Shown here in pieces: positions 22,285 to 32,840 of a stretch of DNA of 64,000 nucleotides. The stretch's first letter is position 1. Each line of letters begins with the position of its first letter. Source of the stretch: Pieris napi (taxonomy: Eukaryota > Arthropoda > Insecta > Lepidoptera > Pieridae); assembly GCF_905475465.1 (NCBI RefSeq), contig NC_062240.1, positions 9,191,001 through 9,255,000 of the forward strand, in the 5' to 3' direction. The notes under the pieces were generated by a model. It was not told where the DNA came from. It searched no databases and saw only the letters and a list, made by a program, of their open reading frames with translations. The position numbers and the translations under genes were made by a program.

Positions 22285-22520
22285 CGTCTCATAAAACTTT
22301 AGTAAGAAAGGAGAGAAGGCAGGAAGTTTCTGGAAAACATAAACCTCGGCCAAGATCGGGTGGTACTGCTGGAATGACAGAGTGGAGCAGAACCTGCTGC
22401 AGTTGATAGCAATTGGAGGGAGGTCGCACAGGATTGGGAGTGCTGGAAGTTTCTCGTGTAGGCCAAGACACTTTTTGGGGTCGCAGAACCAGGGTTGAGT
22501 GAGTAAGTGTACATTTAAAT
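22285..22520 (+). mobile_element. LINE relic: pol C-terminus
   Basis: In changing frames it reads RPRSGGTAGMTEWSR, then DSNWREVAQDWECWKFLV, a stop and AKTLFGVAEPGLS. The W-x-x-x-AQD-x-x-x-W spacing is LINE-like. The opposing minus frames (22289-22514) are shadows. Confidence 0.55.
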
Positions 22521-22669
22521 TATATTTATACGAATTGTGGCATTACCCCGTACAGTAATTGGTCAAGGACTACCCGTACGTTACCATTCTTAATATGTAA
22601 TAGTGAATTCTAATTACATACAAATTGTAGTATGTACATCGTCAACGCCTGAAAAATGGATGACCGATG

Positions 22670-22905
22670 GGGCAAAATGTCCTGGAATACCGAGGACTAG
22701 TCGGCGAAGAGCTGGTAACCAGTTGTATAGATACCGGCAAACTTTTTGAGCATTAAACAAGGGAGTGGGGGAAAGTTTGCGCATCGTGGGACACAAACAT
22801 CAACTGATTTACCAATCACGCGATCGACACGTCACTCTTCCACCGCCCGCTGCCCCCCTCCTATACCTAAATATCGCTTCTGCGCAGGCAATGACATTTG
22901 TTCAA
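22670..22905 (+). mobile_element. Probable LINE relic
   Basis: It reads GIPRTSRRRAGNQLYRYRQ, then KFAHRGTQTSTDLPITRS. A Gly/Arg-rich stretch before a W/K-rich end is typical of LINE C-termini, but no DRxxW core is intact. The section is clearly less AT-rich than its flanks. Confidence 0.4.
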
Positions 22906-23480
22906 TATGTTTGGCGGTATCTGCACTAGAAATTTAGTGGAAAAGCTTATGTCCAGCTGTGGATGTCAACACTGTACACTGTTTTAAGTCGTTCTTCAAC
23001 TTTCTCAGCACTAACGGCCAAACACCCTTCGTATCAAATTATTGTAATTTAATAACCTCGTACAACTAGTTGTCTATTCACTTGAAAAAATCACACAATT
23101 GATCACTTGCCAACAGACACCTATTGTGAACTATGCAAATTTTAATGCTGTTTTTGGTCGTAAATTCGCAGAGAATTGGACTATGTAGATTCGTATCATA
23201 ATACGTGGTAATAGATTTAAAGATAATGCCTGTTTAACTTGCTAATCGCTTGTTCAGGTTGTAGATTTTATCGCCCCTTTTTGGCCTAAGGGATGGTTTT
23301 ACGTAATAAAATTCAGGGAATCGTTGAGAATGTCGGCATCGACTATTAATAATATACGTTACGAATGTATATGGAAATTGTTGTGCAACTGCATATAGTT
23401 AATGTTAAAGAATAGTGTTGCAATGCGAACCCTGTGTGGTTCAAACCACAGATGAACTGTATGTGAAATTTATGCTCGTA
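22906..23480. other. Unassigned, mixed-composition DNA
   Basis: No frame or repeat was recognised. Its even composition suggests single-copy DNA. Confidence 0.35.
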
Positions 23481-23484
23481 GGAT

Positions 23485-23760
23485 AAAGGAAATTTTATTT
23501 ATTTATTCACACTTCGTTACCTTATACAAAAACATACATATAAAAAAGCAGGTTACAAAAGTTATTAGGAAACGGGTGGCCTTATCGCTAACAAGCTATT
23601 TCTTCCAGGCAATCATTATATGGAACAATTATAAATAATCACCTACAGAGGGTAAAGTACTAGAAGTGCATAAATAATTAACAAAAAAGAACATAAAATA
23701 ACATGTAAAAGTAACTATCACTAAATTAAAGAAAAATTAAAAGAAGAAAAAAAATATGTA
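23485..23760 (-). mobile_element. LINE 3' UTR
   Basis: The minus strand reads TGCCTGGAAGAAATAGCTTG, then TTAGCGATAAGGCCACCCG, and ends in AATAAATAAATAAAATTT at the left edge. The CTGGAAGA...GCGATAAGGCC block is a characteristic lepidopteran LINE 3' UTR. The plus copy at 24165-24275 carries the same block. Confidence 0.65.
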
Positions 23761-23999
23761 TTAACTAAAATGTAAAAGCTAATCCAAAGGTAAATTGCGT
23801 CACAATTTATATATATATAAGTCATGAGGTAACATTTCTTAGATCCAGAAATCAACTACCTTAATTATGCGTATAGAATTAGATGCACCTGACGCTAAAA
23901 CCCATAAATATTTGTATCGTTGCAATATATATATTTATATAATACGATATAATTATCTTATAACTCTTCCTTCCTTTGCGAGTCCTTTGAGATCTCTGC

Positions 24000-24275
24000 A
24001 GTGAGGCTATTAAATTCACCTTCCGTCCCTATCCGCTTAACTTCATCTCTATCTCCCTTTAAATCTCTACTCCCACTGTCTACATATGTTTTGTTACATT
24101 ACTAATTAAGTAATTGTATATATTTTGTAGTATTCCACTTGTTGCTCACCTTATCATATTTTTTTCCTCCTGGAAACATCGCTCGAAAGCGATAAAGCCA
24201 GATCCTTTTATTATTATTTGTATTGTAGTGTATTTCTGTATTACTGCAACGAAGTGTTTATAAATAAATAATATT
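24000..24275 (+). mobile_element. LINE 3' UTR, opposite orientation to the previous copy
   Basis: CTCCTGGAAACATCGCTCGA, then AAGCGATAAAGCCAGATCC, a TTATTATTATT stretch and ACGAAGTGTTTATAAATAAATAA. This is the same family as 23485-23760, inverted, with ~400 bp between. It lacks a recognisable coding part. Confidence 0.6.
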
Positions 24276-24603
24276 CATTGTGCATAAAGCAGTTTTGCTT
24301 TGCATTAAATTTCGTATAAAATAAACTCAATCAATAGTAACGGCCGCTATTCAACATGAAAATACAAAAAGTATGAAGATCAAGGCCGATCAATAGTACA
24401 AAAGGGTGACCTTGGCAGCTTATCATAATAAAAAAGTTCATTTACCCAGTGCAACTGTTTGAGGTAGGACATAGCGCCCACACTGACAGGTGCATTGTTA
24501 TATGCAAATTTAACTTTCGCTCTCTTTCCTATGTATTTTCGAATGGCCTATTGGAAAATAAATTAAAGCGTTGCCACTATTTTATAAATATACTTTTAAT
24601 TAA

Positions 24604-24893
24604 GAGCAGTGTTGGCCTAGTGGCTTCAGCGTGCGACTCATATCCCAGACGTCGTAGGTTCGATCCCCGCCTGTGTAATGAACTTTCATTCTATGTGCGT
24701 ATTTAACATTCGCTCGAACGGTGATGGAAAACATCGCGAGGAAACCGGCTTGCCTTAGACCCAAACAGTCGACGGCGTGCGTCAGGCACAGAAGGCTGAT
24801 CACCTATTTGCCTATTAGATTAACAAATGATCATGAAACAGATACAGAAATATGAGGTCCAGACCTAAAAAGGTTGTAGCGTGATATATTTAT
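24604..24893 (+). mobile_element. tRNA-derived SINE, full-length reference copy
   Basis: GAGCAGTGTTGGCCTAGTGG gives a Pol III A box (TGGCCTAGTGG), and GTAGGTTCGATCCCC a B box (GGTTCGATCC), 30-odd bases apart as in a tRNA. The body follows (TTCGCTCGAACGGTGA, ATCGCGAGGAAACCGGCTTG, GTCGACGGCGTGCGTCAGGCAC, TTGCCTATTAGATTAACAAATG, ATGAAACAGATACAGAAAT), then ACCTAAAAAGGTTGTAGCG and an ATTTATTT tail. This is the Metulj-like lepidopteran SINE type; the name is tentative. Confidence 0.9.
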
Positions 24894-25104
24894 TTATTTT
24901 ATTCTAAAAATTAACATTTATGAACTACCTGAGGCATATTACGCCTTCCTAGCCCGGATGAGTTCGATTCCCGGCAAATAATGTAAACATCGTAAATATA
25001 TCATGAGCGAGAAGTTAAACGAAAGGACTTTAAATTGGGTACAAAAACTATTGAAGTCAGGGTCGTAATTGAAAGTTACTGAGTCTAATGTAAAATCTTG
25101 AGCT

Positions 25105-25180
25105 TTTTTTCTGCTCAAAATGCTCAAGATATAGAGAGATGGCGCCGGTTGTTGGAGGCCTTAAGAGGTCTCTTGCAAAT
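25105..25180 (+). mobile_element. LINE relic: pol C-terminal end
   Basis: It reads AQDIERWRRLLEALRGLLQ, matching the A-x-DRERWR-LVEAL ending of RTE-like LINE proteins. The reverse frame at 24939-25127 is a shadow. Confidence 0.6.
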
Positions 25181-25314
25181 ATTATTGATTCAAGGATTGT
25201 TAATTATTAATGTTTGTTTGAATGTTGCGAATACCATGAACTGCAAAAAGAATCAATAATTGCATTATCAACCAACTGAAAATCACCACAAGACTGCACT
25301 ATTATTTGCTTAGC

Positions 25315-25530
25315 GACTTTGGCCATATTGTCAGGAGAGAACTAAATAGTCGCGACAAGTTCGTAATAGTAGGGAGGAGTGATGGCAGGAGATGAGGTGG
25401 ATCGCCTACCCGTTGGTCTGACCAAATGAAGACAATTATGGGTCTCAAAATCCCAATTGCACTAAGACAAGCTGAGGATAGAGAGATGTGGAGGCAGCAA
25501 GTCGACGTAACGGTTAGGGCTTTTCGCATA
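25315..25530 (+). mobile_element. LINE relic: pol C-terminus, one stop
   Basis: It reads DFGHIVRRELNSRDKFVIVG, then RSDGRR, stop, GGSPTRWSDQMKTIMGLKIP, and AEDREMWRQQVDVTVRAF. GHI-RR, the G-R-GRP-TRW-D motif and AEDR--WR are diagnostic of endonuclease/RT LINE C-termini. A TGA replaces one codon. The minus ORF at 25302-25529 is its shadow. Confidence 0.85.
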
Positions 25531-25984
25531 CATTTACGTAGTCTTTTCTGACCGGTCTTTGATTGCCATACAAAGTCTACTATACAAAGTATCTATTTAA
25601 TCATAGCTAATTTTGAATAAAACTAGTTCTATGAACATCTAATAGCCATTGAAATGTATCGAGTTAAGCAGTTTACATGTCATTTAATTCGCATAAAATG
25701 GCAAGTATTGAAATAGACAAACGTCTAACCGGTCATAGCGTGGGAATGATGAAGGGTTGTTAAAGAAAATTAGGGAGTATTTTTGCGAATAGTTTCAAAG
25801 TACTATTTAAAAAACGGTTATTAGTGATTTATTGTACTTGCATAAAACGAATATCAAATAAATTCGTTATATATATAAGTCAACACAAAAAAATTCGCTC
25901 AACAGACAAAAAACATATAAATCTTATTTACTGAAGTATTGATATGTCATATTAGTAATACAGCCTCGAGACATAGTTGGTAAA

Positions 25985-26330
25985 GTACATAATAATTAAG
26001 CCCATTAATTTCCAATTAGATTTGTGATATAAATTTTTTTCTTGTCATCCCAATATCCTAACTTCCCTTCACAGGACAACCAGCTTTTTCCAAATATCTC
26101 TATCTATTGCTTCCTCCTAACGCTTCTATTTCTTCTCTTCACCTTTTTTTAGGGCGCCCTCTTCTTTTCCCTTTTGTCCTATATACCTATAGTTGTCTTT
26201 AAAGTCCACCTTTTATCTGTGCATCTTGCTATAGCCACTTCTGTTTGAGGGCTGTATTTGATATCGGACTTTTGGGTTAATCTCCTAAAACTCAATGAAA
26301 CCGATTATTATTATTATTATTGTCCTATGT
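25985..26330 (-). mobile_element. LINE 3' end: pol C-terminus and tail
   Basis: The minus strand reads GKRRGRPKKR, stop, REEIEA, then EEAIDRDIWKKLVVL and stop. GRPKKRW-EEIEA and A-DRD-WK are LINE hallmarks. The downstream tail (left) shares GGAAATTAATGGGCTTAATTA with 28405-28450. A (TTA)6 microsatellite lies at 26303-26322. Confidence 0.75.
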
Positions 26331-27009
26331 CTTCTAGCAACGAACAATATAGTATTATTCAACGTGATTTTTGTTCAATATTTTCCTCTTAAACTAAAAT
26401 TTTATACATTTAGCAATTTCCTACGTCACGATGGCTGACAGTTGACACAGGTGCGTTCCACATACACCTCTATTTGTTGAACCGTGTAACCGCTTAAGTA
26501 TGTCTCCTTTCATTTATTCATAGTCATCTGCAGTGTTATTGCTAATTCTAACCTTCACTTATCAATCCCTTGTTTTATCTATTAACCTAATTTTAGGGGG
26601 ATTTTTCAACATTTTTTTATGGGATACAGCAGACGGTCACTTAGAAATAAGTACTTATCGTCACCAATGCATACTTGTAACGCCAAGAGGGTGTATTGCT
26701 GGCCAGGTTTTATAATGTCCCTTAATCAAATCGGTTCGAAAATAACGAACGATAACGTTCCAACCTAGTATAGGACTGGTAGTTTCCACAAAGAAGGCAT
26801 GCGCGTGTGGCAATGCCTTTGAAATCTGCTTTAACTATGTCAAAATATTTACGTAAGTAATAATAATATATTTAAACGAAAACTGTATATGTAAACGACT
26901 GATTTAAGGGAATAGCGAAATATCTTTTTAATCATTGAATCTATGGTGAATCTTGAAGTACGGCTGTATGTGCTAAACGCAATACAAAAGTAGCTAGTTA
27001 TACAACTAA
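26331..27009. other. Unassigned DNA
   Basis: A 60-codon plus frame (26533-26715) starts with hydrophobic residues but has no supporting signal. It is not called as a gene. Confidence 0.35.
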
Positions 27010-27011
27010 TA

Positions 27012-27240
27012 GTATGTGCGCTGTAGCATGGCGCGGGTGACAGTTGCTTAATTTTTCGTTTCACTCTTGAAAGTTGTCTCGATTTACAAATTATGACTTA
27101 GTATTTCAGCTGTACCACATTCGTAAAATTAAAAACTGTATTAACTTTAATTTAACTCAGCCAGAATGTTCTAGACTACAAATAAAATCAAATTGAAAGA
27201 AAAATTAACTGTCAACCGCACCATGCTACAGCGCACATAG
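27012..27240. mobile_element. MITE, 229 bp, TA-flanked
   Basis: The left end TATGTGCGCTGTAGCATGGC, GCGGGTGACAGTT...TAATTTTTC, is mirrored by the right end AAAAATTAACTGTCAACCGC and CATGCTACAGCGCACATA. TIRs run about 45 bp with few mismatches. TA flanks both sides (27010-27011, 27241-27242), indicating a Tc1/mariner-type target duplication. It is not homologous to the MITE at 5528. The minus frame 26849-27064 partly overlaps it and is not a gene. Confidence 0.8.
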
Positions 27241-27283
27241 TATAAAGACTCCAGGAGCAAACAATATTGAATGTGAGGCAAAG

Positions 27284-27350
27284 CGCAGACCCATTTCTGT
27301 TTCTGTTGGCAAGTAGCTGATCAGTGACCATTTCTACGTGTCTTCCGTAT
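27284..27350 (-). mobile_element. SINE tail fragment
   Basis: CAGACCCATTTCTGTTTCTG, then TTGGCAAGTAGCTGATCAG and CGTGTCTTC, follows the order of the SINE tail seen in minus copies (e.g. 45495-45580). The head is missing. Confidence 0.35.
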
Positions 27351-28024
27351 TATCATTGCAGCATGTGTCTATCTATACTTCCAGAAACTTCGAGCTATAC
27401 CACGTGACCCGCTGAGGGACAGCGGTCTTTCGATCATCTGGTTAGCGTAAAGGTCATTAGCCCAAACTCTCACTCACTCTAAGCGTAAGTTGCTTTGGAA
27501 ATTATGCGTTCCTTTAACTATTAATCTTTTATCTAATTGAATAAAATCTTAACGAAATTCTAAACAACCTCGCTAAACAGTCTATATCAGAGAACCGGCA
27601 TGTTTTAAACCCTGTGTAGTACTAATTAAATCTACCCACGCAAGACACGCCCCACGGAGAGACGGTTAGATAACTTTTAATTAGTGAAAGGTTTTAAGTT
27701 TCTATTATATTCTATACTTTTATTTGAAGAGTTTTTTTTGTCTATCTAAAATACTATAACTTTCAATACTATTGGGGCAACGCGTTATTAACTCACGTTA
27801 ACGCAAAGATTATTCAAAGTAATATCTTCATAGCAATACTACTAAAAGTTTACCTTCTTATTCCTAAACGTCTTATAAGCCTCAAATATGTATCGATATG
27901 TTCTTATTTCTATGTAAATAAACGTGATACAGAAGTTCATAAGGCGGATACGACTTTAGTCTCCCAAGCACGACTTCGATTGCTAATTTCGCATACAATT
28001 CCAGAGAAATCCATAGACTAAGCA
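27351..28024. other. Unassigned DNA
   Basis: Mixed composition, no frame, no repeat. The minus frame at 27882-28064 has no support. Confidence 0.35.
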
Positions 28025-28240
28025 ATAGGAAATGCAATTTAGAGTGCGTGCGAGTAACGAGCACTCGTCAACACCTCCCGATAGCATCGCTATGACTGGC
28101 TGGAAATTATTCCGAATCGTAATTACGGCGATTATTCACGGCCGGCCGGGGGCGGCAGCCATTTTTCAACAGTCACCATTCTTAATTATGAGCGCTGGAC
28201 GCCTGTCGAAGCTTTGAGCCGCGCCGTCACTTCGACTTTT
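28025..28240. promoter_or_regulatory. Candidate conserved noncoding element
   Basis: About 210 bases of even composition, with CGTAATTACGGCGATTATTC (homeodomain-type TAATTA and GATTA cores), CGGCCGGCCGGGGGCGGCAG, GCCATTTTTCAACAG and GGCTGGAAATTATTCC. The 61-codon frame at 28032 shows no family. No repeat match within the window. Confidence 0.3.
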
Positions 28241-28404
28241 GCTATGAAGGATGGGGTTATTCTTAGAACATTCGATATTAACAACGTCTTATGTGATAAA
28301 AGACGCTAGATTGGATAAATAAAGGATTCGTTTTAGGACCGAACGAATATCTTTACATTTTTCTAAGTGGTCTAATGCTTTCATAAAGTCGTGTTATACT
28401 TAGC

Positions 28405-28585
28405 ATCTTATAATAATAAAGCCCGTTTATTTCCAATCCTTACAGTTCAGATTTGTTATGTCTTTGTTTCTTGTTATCCTACTATCCTAACTTCATCCAG
28501 CCTCTTCCACCTTTTTCCAATGGCTTTCTTTCTCTGTGTAGCAACTTATAGCATTAAAACGATCACTATAATCATTACTTTTTAA
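28405..28585 (-). mobile_element. LINE 3' end, same family as 25985-26330
   Basis: The minus strand includes GAAAGCCATTGGAAAAAGGT, then GGAAGAGGCTGGATGAAGTTAGGA (reads SHWKKVEEAG then stop). The tail GGAAATAAACGGGCTTTATTATTA matches the other copy's tail. Confidence 0.65.
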
Positions 28586-28882
28586 AGCAATTTATAACGC
28601 CATTTTTAACTTTGACAACATGACGTGAGTGTTCGATACGTTCAAGTGTCAAAATAGACCCCAAACGAGAAACTCCACACAAGAACTTGTAGTGTTTATT
28701 TATCGTTTTTGAAGGCTTAGGAAAGACAGATGGAATGTGTTTTTTTACATGAGGTGTAATATAGGATTTTTAAATAATATGTAAACAAACATTTGGCGGC
28801 GTCTGTTGTTTTAGTATATCTGGAATAGTAAGAAATTATATTTGATAAAAAGTATTTACAATAATAAAAAATTAATTAAAAA

Positions 28883-29040
28883 TGTTTGGTCCCTGTGGCA
28901 GTGTACCTTTAACGCTGGCAGCATTTCCTTGTTGTATTGCGATACTTATTCATTGAGCGAGGAAATCACCAGCTCTGGGGTCACCGGTACTATCTACCAG
29001 GCGCGAAGTTCAATCTTTAATTAGCGCCTGTGCACTTGAA
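28883..29040 (-). mobile_element. 5'-truncated LINE C-terminus (GDPR-AFLAQR family)
   Basis: The minus strand reads from the GCGCCTGGTAGATAGTACC region into STGDPRAGDFLAQ-ISIAIQ, then GNAASVKGTLPQGPN. It is the closest of the four copies to an intact block. The 60-codon plus frame at 28842 is a shadow. Confidence 0.75.
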
Positions 29041-29204
29041 CCCCACGGCCCAAGAGTCTCTACTAATATTATCAATAAAACACCTTGTATCATAATGCAA
29101 TTGTGTTGTACTAGGTTAGATTCTTGTTAAAACAATCGTTGTTCCGGGTTGTTAGACAATCTCTGCCACTTTGTTCATGTGTGGACCCAATATAGTGAGA
29201 TTGA

Positions 29205-29388
29205 AAAAAACTAATAGGCAAATAGGTATCAGCCTTCTGTGATAGGCCTTCGGCACTTGGGTGTATTGTTTCCTTACGATGTATTTCATCACCGTTTGAA
29301 CGAATAGACAAAGTCCATTGATGCCAAGCCGGGGTTCGAACCTACAACCTCACAGATGGCAAACGCTTAAGCCACAACACATTAGATA
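29205..29388 (-). mobile_element. tRNA-derived SINE, partial
   Basis: Minus strand: GTTGTGGCTTAAGCGTTTGCC head (A box decayed), GTAGGTTCGAACCCC B box intact, then TTCGTTCAAACGGTGATGAA and a body truncated near CTATTTGCCTATTAG. Confidence 0.75.
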
Positions 29389-29751
29389 CGAAATATTTAA
29401 GGACTACCTAGTTTGATTATTATATAGACATTGTAATATCTACAAAAAGTTATTTAATTCGATTTAACCGCTGAGTCACGAGAAACATTTCGGTTTGAAA
29501 TCCAAATTTGGACATAATATGTCATTTTTGTAAAAAAAGTTAAGGTAAATGGTAAAAGATCTAAGACAGACAGTCGTAACCTAATAACAAGACACAGACA
29601 TTTTTCTCCGAAAGCCTTTTTTAATGGCCAAGATTCATAAATAAAAAGCTTATATCAAACATCATGTAGTCTCGTCAAACTAAGGTTGTCAATTGTCAAA
29701 ATCATTTATTAATTGTACTTCTAAAATATGGCCTTCTATATATGTATATGG
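29389..29751. other. AT-rich unassigned DNA
   Basis: Nothing recognised. Confidence 0.5.
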
Positions 29752-29862
29752 CAATTCTTAAACAGCCGGTAATGAGCCCGCGAGCCTGGCATTGAGTGTC
29801 CATGGGCGGCGGTATCACTTAAAATCAGGTGAGCCTCCTGCCCGTTTGCTATAAAAAAAATT
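29752..29862 (+). mobile_element. LINE 3' tail (AAAGGCCGGCAACGC family)
   Basis: CAATTCTTAAACAGCCGGTA, then CATTGAGTGTCCATGGGCGG, GTATCACTTAAAATCAGGTG and AGCCTCCTGCCCGTTTGCT, then an A run. No pol residues precede it. Confidence 0.65.
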
Positions 29863-31000
29863 ACATCATTATTATGTAGGTTAAGATTGTAAATAATCAT
29901 TTAATGGTATCTCATTAAATAAAAAAGATTTGATATAATCAGAAATTATACTAAATAATAGCCACTTTAATACAAAAAGGTTAAAAAATTTAAACAAGAA
30001 ATTGACAAAACAAAACTTTAGAATAAGATTTGAACTTAACTCTGATAATCTAGTTTACGTTTATTGACAACTTATTTACATTTCACCCTGATTTATTATT
30101 AATAAATCAGCCCATTATACTGTTTTGTGTAAACTCTTTCGTCTCTTTCTATCAAATAGCGTTTACGCTGTGATGGAAAGAGACAGATAAGTACTTTCAC
30201 TAAATTAGAGAAAAAACAAAATATCTATCGCTTTTTCATACAAAATTTTTATATCAATTTAGCAATTAAGCGGATGGATTTGTATTTTTGTATGTTTGTA
30301 ACGAATAAACACAAAAACTACCAACTATTAACAATCATGTTTTTTTGTACACCTGCTTTGGCAATTGGCAACGATCAATTACACCGAATAAATTGTCTTG
30401 CAAAACTTTTTACATTAATTTCTGTAAAGTAGGATAGTAGTGATAACAGTATGATTAAAATTTCAACCTTACTAAAACGACTTCCAGATAATTGAAATCG
30501 CCGTTTGGTCACGACTATACCAAGTACAATTATCGACAAAAGTGATTTTACCATGACTATTAATTTTGCTATCTGCAAGTATAATATATAAAAAAGTGCA
30601 GTAAAAACAGTTCCACTGACTACTTTTTATGGATAAGTGACAACTGATAAGTTTTTTTTAATAATCTTTTTTGAATTGTAGAATTATAGGTGTAGGTATT
30701 ATTGTAAAGACATCATAGTTATGTGGGAAATAAAAAAAATATTATTTTTAACTAGCTTTTCTCCTCTAGGCAAGTATTTTTAAATGATATATTTATCGAA
30801 CCCAAGACAGATAAAACTTAGACATTCAATTTGTACAGTCATAAATTATTATCTATCATAAGCAGCTTTTATTTTAAATTAGAGTTCAAATTTAAACTTA
30901 AGTTGTTGTAATTGTAAGCAGAGCAGCATCTCAGCCACACGCCTCGCTATCGCCTCTCCTCAAGTACAATTAACCACCTTCCCACCTCTCGAAAAATAAA
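29863..31000. other. AT-rich unassigned DNA
   Basis: GCTGATTTATTAATAATAAATCAG at 30088-30111 forms a near-perfect short hairpin (TGATTTATTA/TAATAAATCA). No gene was found. Confidence 0.4.
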
Positions 31001-31215
31001 ACTAAATGAAAAAATTGAAATTAACTTCTCGACAGAAGCGTACTTGTCGGTTCTCTGCTGACGCCGGCGAGTCTAATCGGCGTTTATTGGAGAAAACCGA
31101 TTACTGCCGACCGCGGCCGAAACCGTTTCGACATGTCACCGTCGCCAGTGACAAGTACCAAGCTACAAAATACAAATTAATTCTCTCTACACTCGATTTT
31201 CGTTATCTTTAATCG
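31001..31215. promoter_or_regulatory. Even-composition single-copy patch
   Basis: A 68-codon plus frame (31006-31212) includes SADAGESNRRLLEKTDYC, but shows no family and no splice signals. The patch (GCGTTTATTGGAGAAAACCG, CCGCGGCCGAAACCG) could be regulatory or an exon fragment. Confidence 0.25.
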
Positions 31216-31324
31216 AGTTTTTTAGTGAAAATTAGAAAGCAACGCCTTTCACGCCTTTTAATCGATACAGTGTTCTGGTTTTGATAGTTTGTGACTTTAT
31301 TCAGAACAACATTTTTTTGTATGT

Positions 31325-31440
31325 AAAAAAACGTAGTTAGTTCCCCTTCTGCAAACGGGCAGGACCTGGTGTTGAGTGATACCGCCGCCCATACACACTC
31401 ACATTGCAAGAGGCCTCGCAAGTGCGTCGCCGGCCTTTTA
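31325..31440 (-). mobile_element. LINE 3' tail (AAAGGCCGGCAACGC family)
   Basis: The minus strand reads TAAAAGGCCGGCGACGCACT, TGCGAGGCCTCTTGCAATGT, ATGGGCGGCGGTATCACTCA and CCTGCCCGTTTGCAGAAGG. It sits immediately upstream of, and perhaps inside, the plus-strand LINE relic that follows. Confidence 0.7.
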
Positions 31441-31474
31441 ACAATTTAACAAAGTGGAATTGGTGTGTAAATAT

Positions 31475-31690
31475 TATAGTTAGTAGTAAGTCTGTCCTTG
31501 GCGCGATAGACAGTCCCTTGTGCAGAGGCTGTTTCGGCGCAGAGGAATCAGTCACCCACGTAGTCCTGGAATACGTGGCTGAGTCCCAACGATCATCCCC
31601 GGAGCGGTGAAGTCGTTCCGTGAAGTGCCCAGGAAACTTCTGAGCTTCAGGAGCTAGGCTGGGTTAATTAACCAGGACACAAAATGGACC
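31475..31690 (+). mobile_element. Jockey/R1-type LINE relic: C-terminal zinc-knuckle region
   Basis: It reads DSPLCRGCFGAEESVTHVV followed by LEYVAES. The C-x2-C-x8-H-x4-C motif at the end of Jockey/R1/CR1-type proteins is recognisable, with the last Cys changed to Tyr. Further on, RKLLSFR and LGWVN-like words (31630-31665) match the usual LL-F---LGWL end in shifted frames. Confidence 0.65.
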
Positions 31691-32481
31691 AGAAAGGGCG
31701 TCTATGTGCTGAAATTAAGTTCTCAGTACATACATAGTTTAAATACTTATGTAAATTAAAATGCAACTGTCCTTTCGACTGCAAGTGTAAATTTTCGATA
31801 AAACTAATTTTTATTGGGCTTACATTTCAGTGAGACAGAGTTTTTTGTGGTCATAAATATAAGTAAGAAATAAAACTTATGTTTAGTTTAGTATTGTTAA
31901 AACAATCGTGATTTGTTAGATACAGGCATTACCGTAAAACAGTTGAAACCAGTATGGTGGATTACTACTCCTTAGTACTACTTGTTATCGTAATTATGTA
32001 TTTCATAATATAGTAACCTCATGAAGGTAATTAAAATATATTATGGTAGAAGCCCATTTATAAAGTTCCCCCTAGCTACAAAATATGGATATGTTTTTGT
32101 TTCTTAGATAAAACAAGACACTGATAGAAACAGTTGTTGCGTTAAATACTAAACGGACAAATTAAAATAAGCGTTAAGTAACAAGTATAGCAATGAAAGC
32201 TGTAAACAAACGCAATCAGGTCATTGTGAAGTTTAAATTGATATCGTAATAATATCGGTAATTGTTATTGAACATTAAATTGATTGAAAACGGTGTACCT
32301 GGCGCAAACACCCAACTTGCGAGTCACGGCTTCGTTTCTGTTAAAAACTACAAAAACTAAATTATATTGATGGATTCGACTTCACTTGATTGATGATGAG
32401 TGAGCATTTTTTAATTTATTTAGACGATTTCGGTGTCGAGGTTGTGACTTAAGGTTCTGTATGTAATGTTGTTCAGTTTTT
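31691..32481. other. AT-rich unassigned DNA
   Basis: Nothing recognised. Confidence 0.45.
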
Positions 32482-32840
32482 GAAGTTATACTTCTTTTGG
32501 CGCGTTAGGGAAAAATGATGAGAGTAAATTTTTACGATGCGTGCGTCACATAAAACCGACACCCAGATTACCTGATCAAACGTCGGTAAAACAGTCTGGG
32601 CCGCTAGTTGGCGCTTGCTCTGTTTTATCGACAAGTTGCATTGTCTGTCATGGAGTAGTATTTTTCAGAGTCGTGTGTATTTTATTATTAGTTCATATTA
32701 TATCGTTTCGATTGGAAGTGACCATTAACATGCACAAGAAAAATGCATTTCGATGAGGAGGAGAAACGTCCCTCTAAAGCGCTCGAAGACAATTATTACC
32801 AAAGAAGTATAACTTCTAACGCGTGTTATGGACACACACG
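32482..32840 (+). mobile_element. Unclassified GAAGTTATACTTC-family element, copy A
   Basis: The left boundary block is GAAGTTATACTTCTTTTGGC then GCGTTAGGG, followed by GATGAGAGTAAATTTTTACG and ATGCGTGCGTCACATAAAACCG. The right boundary block is AAAGAAGTATAACTTCTAAC then GCGTGTTATGGACACACACG. The GAAGT-TA-ACTTC cores are near-palindromic, so the ends look inverted at the core but direct in their GCGCG flanks. The plus frame at 32541-32756 is inside it; no transposase is recognised. Confidence 0.6.

Noticed and set aside
22289..22796. Three overlapping minus-strand ORFs
   Set aside because: Shadows of plus-strand LINE relics.
24604..24680. tRNA-like A and B boxes, considered as a tRNA gene
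   Set aside because: The same head is present in ~15 copies attached to a fixed SINE body, and no tRNA acceptor stem or 3' end is formed.
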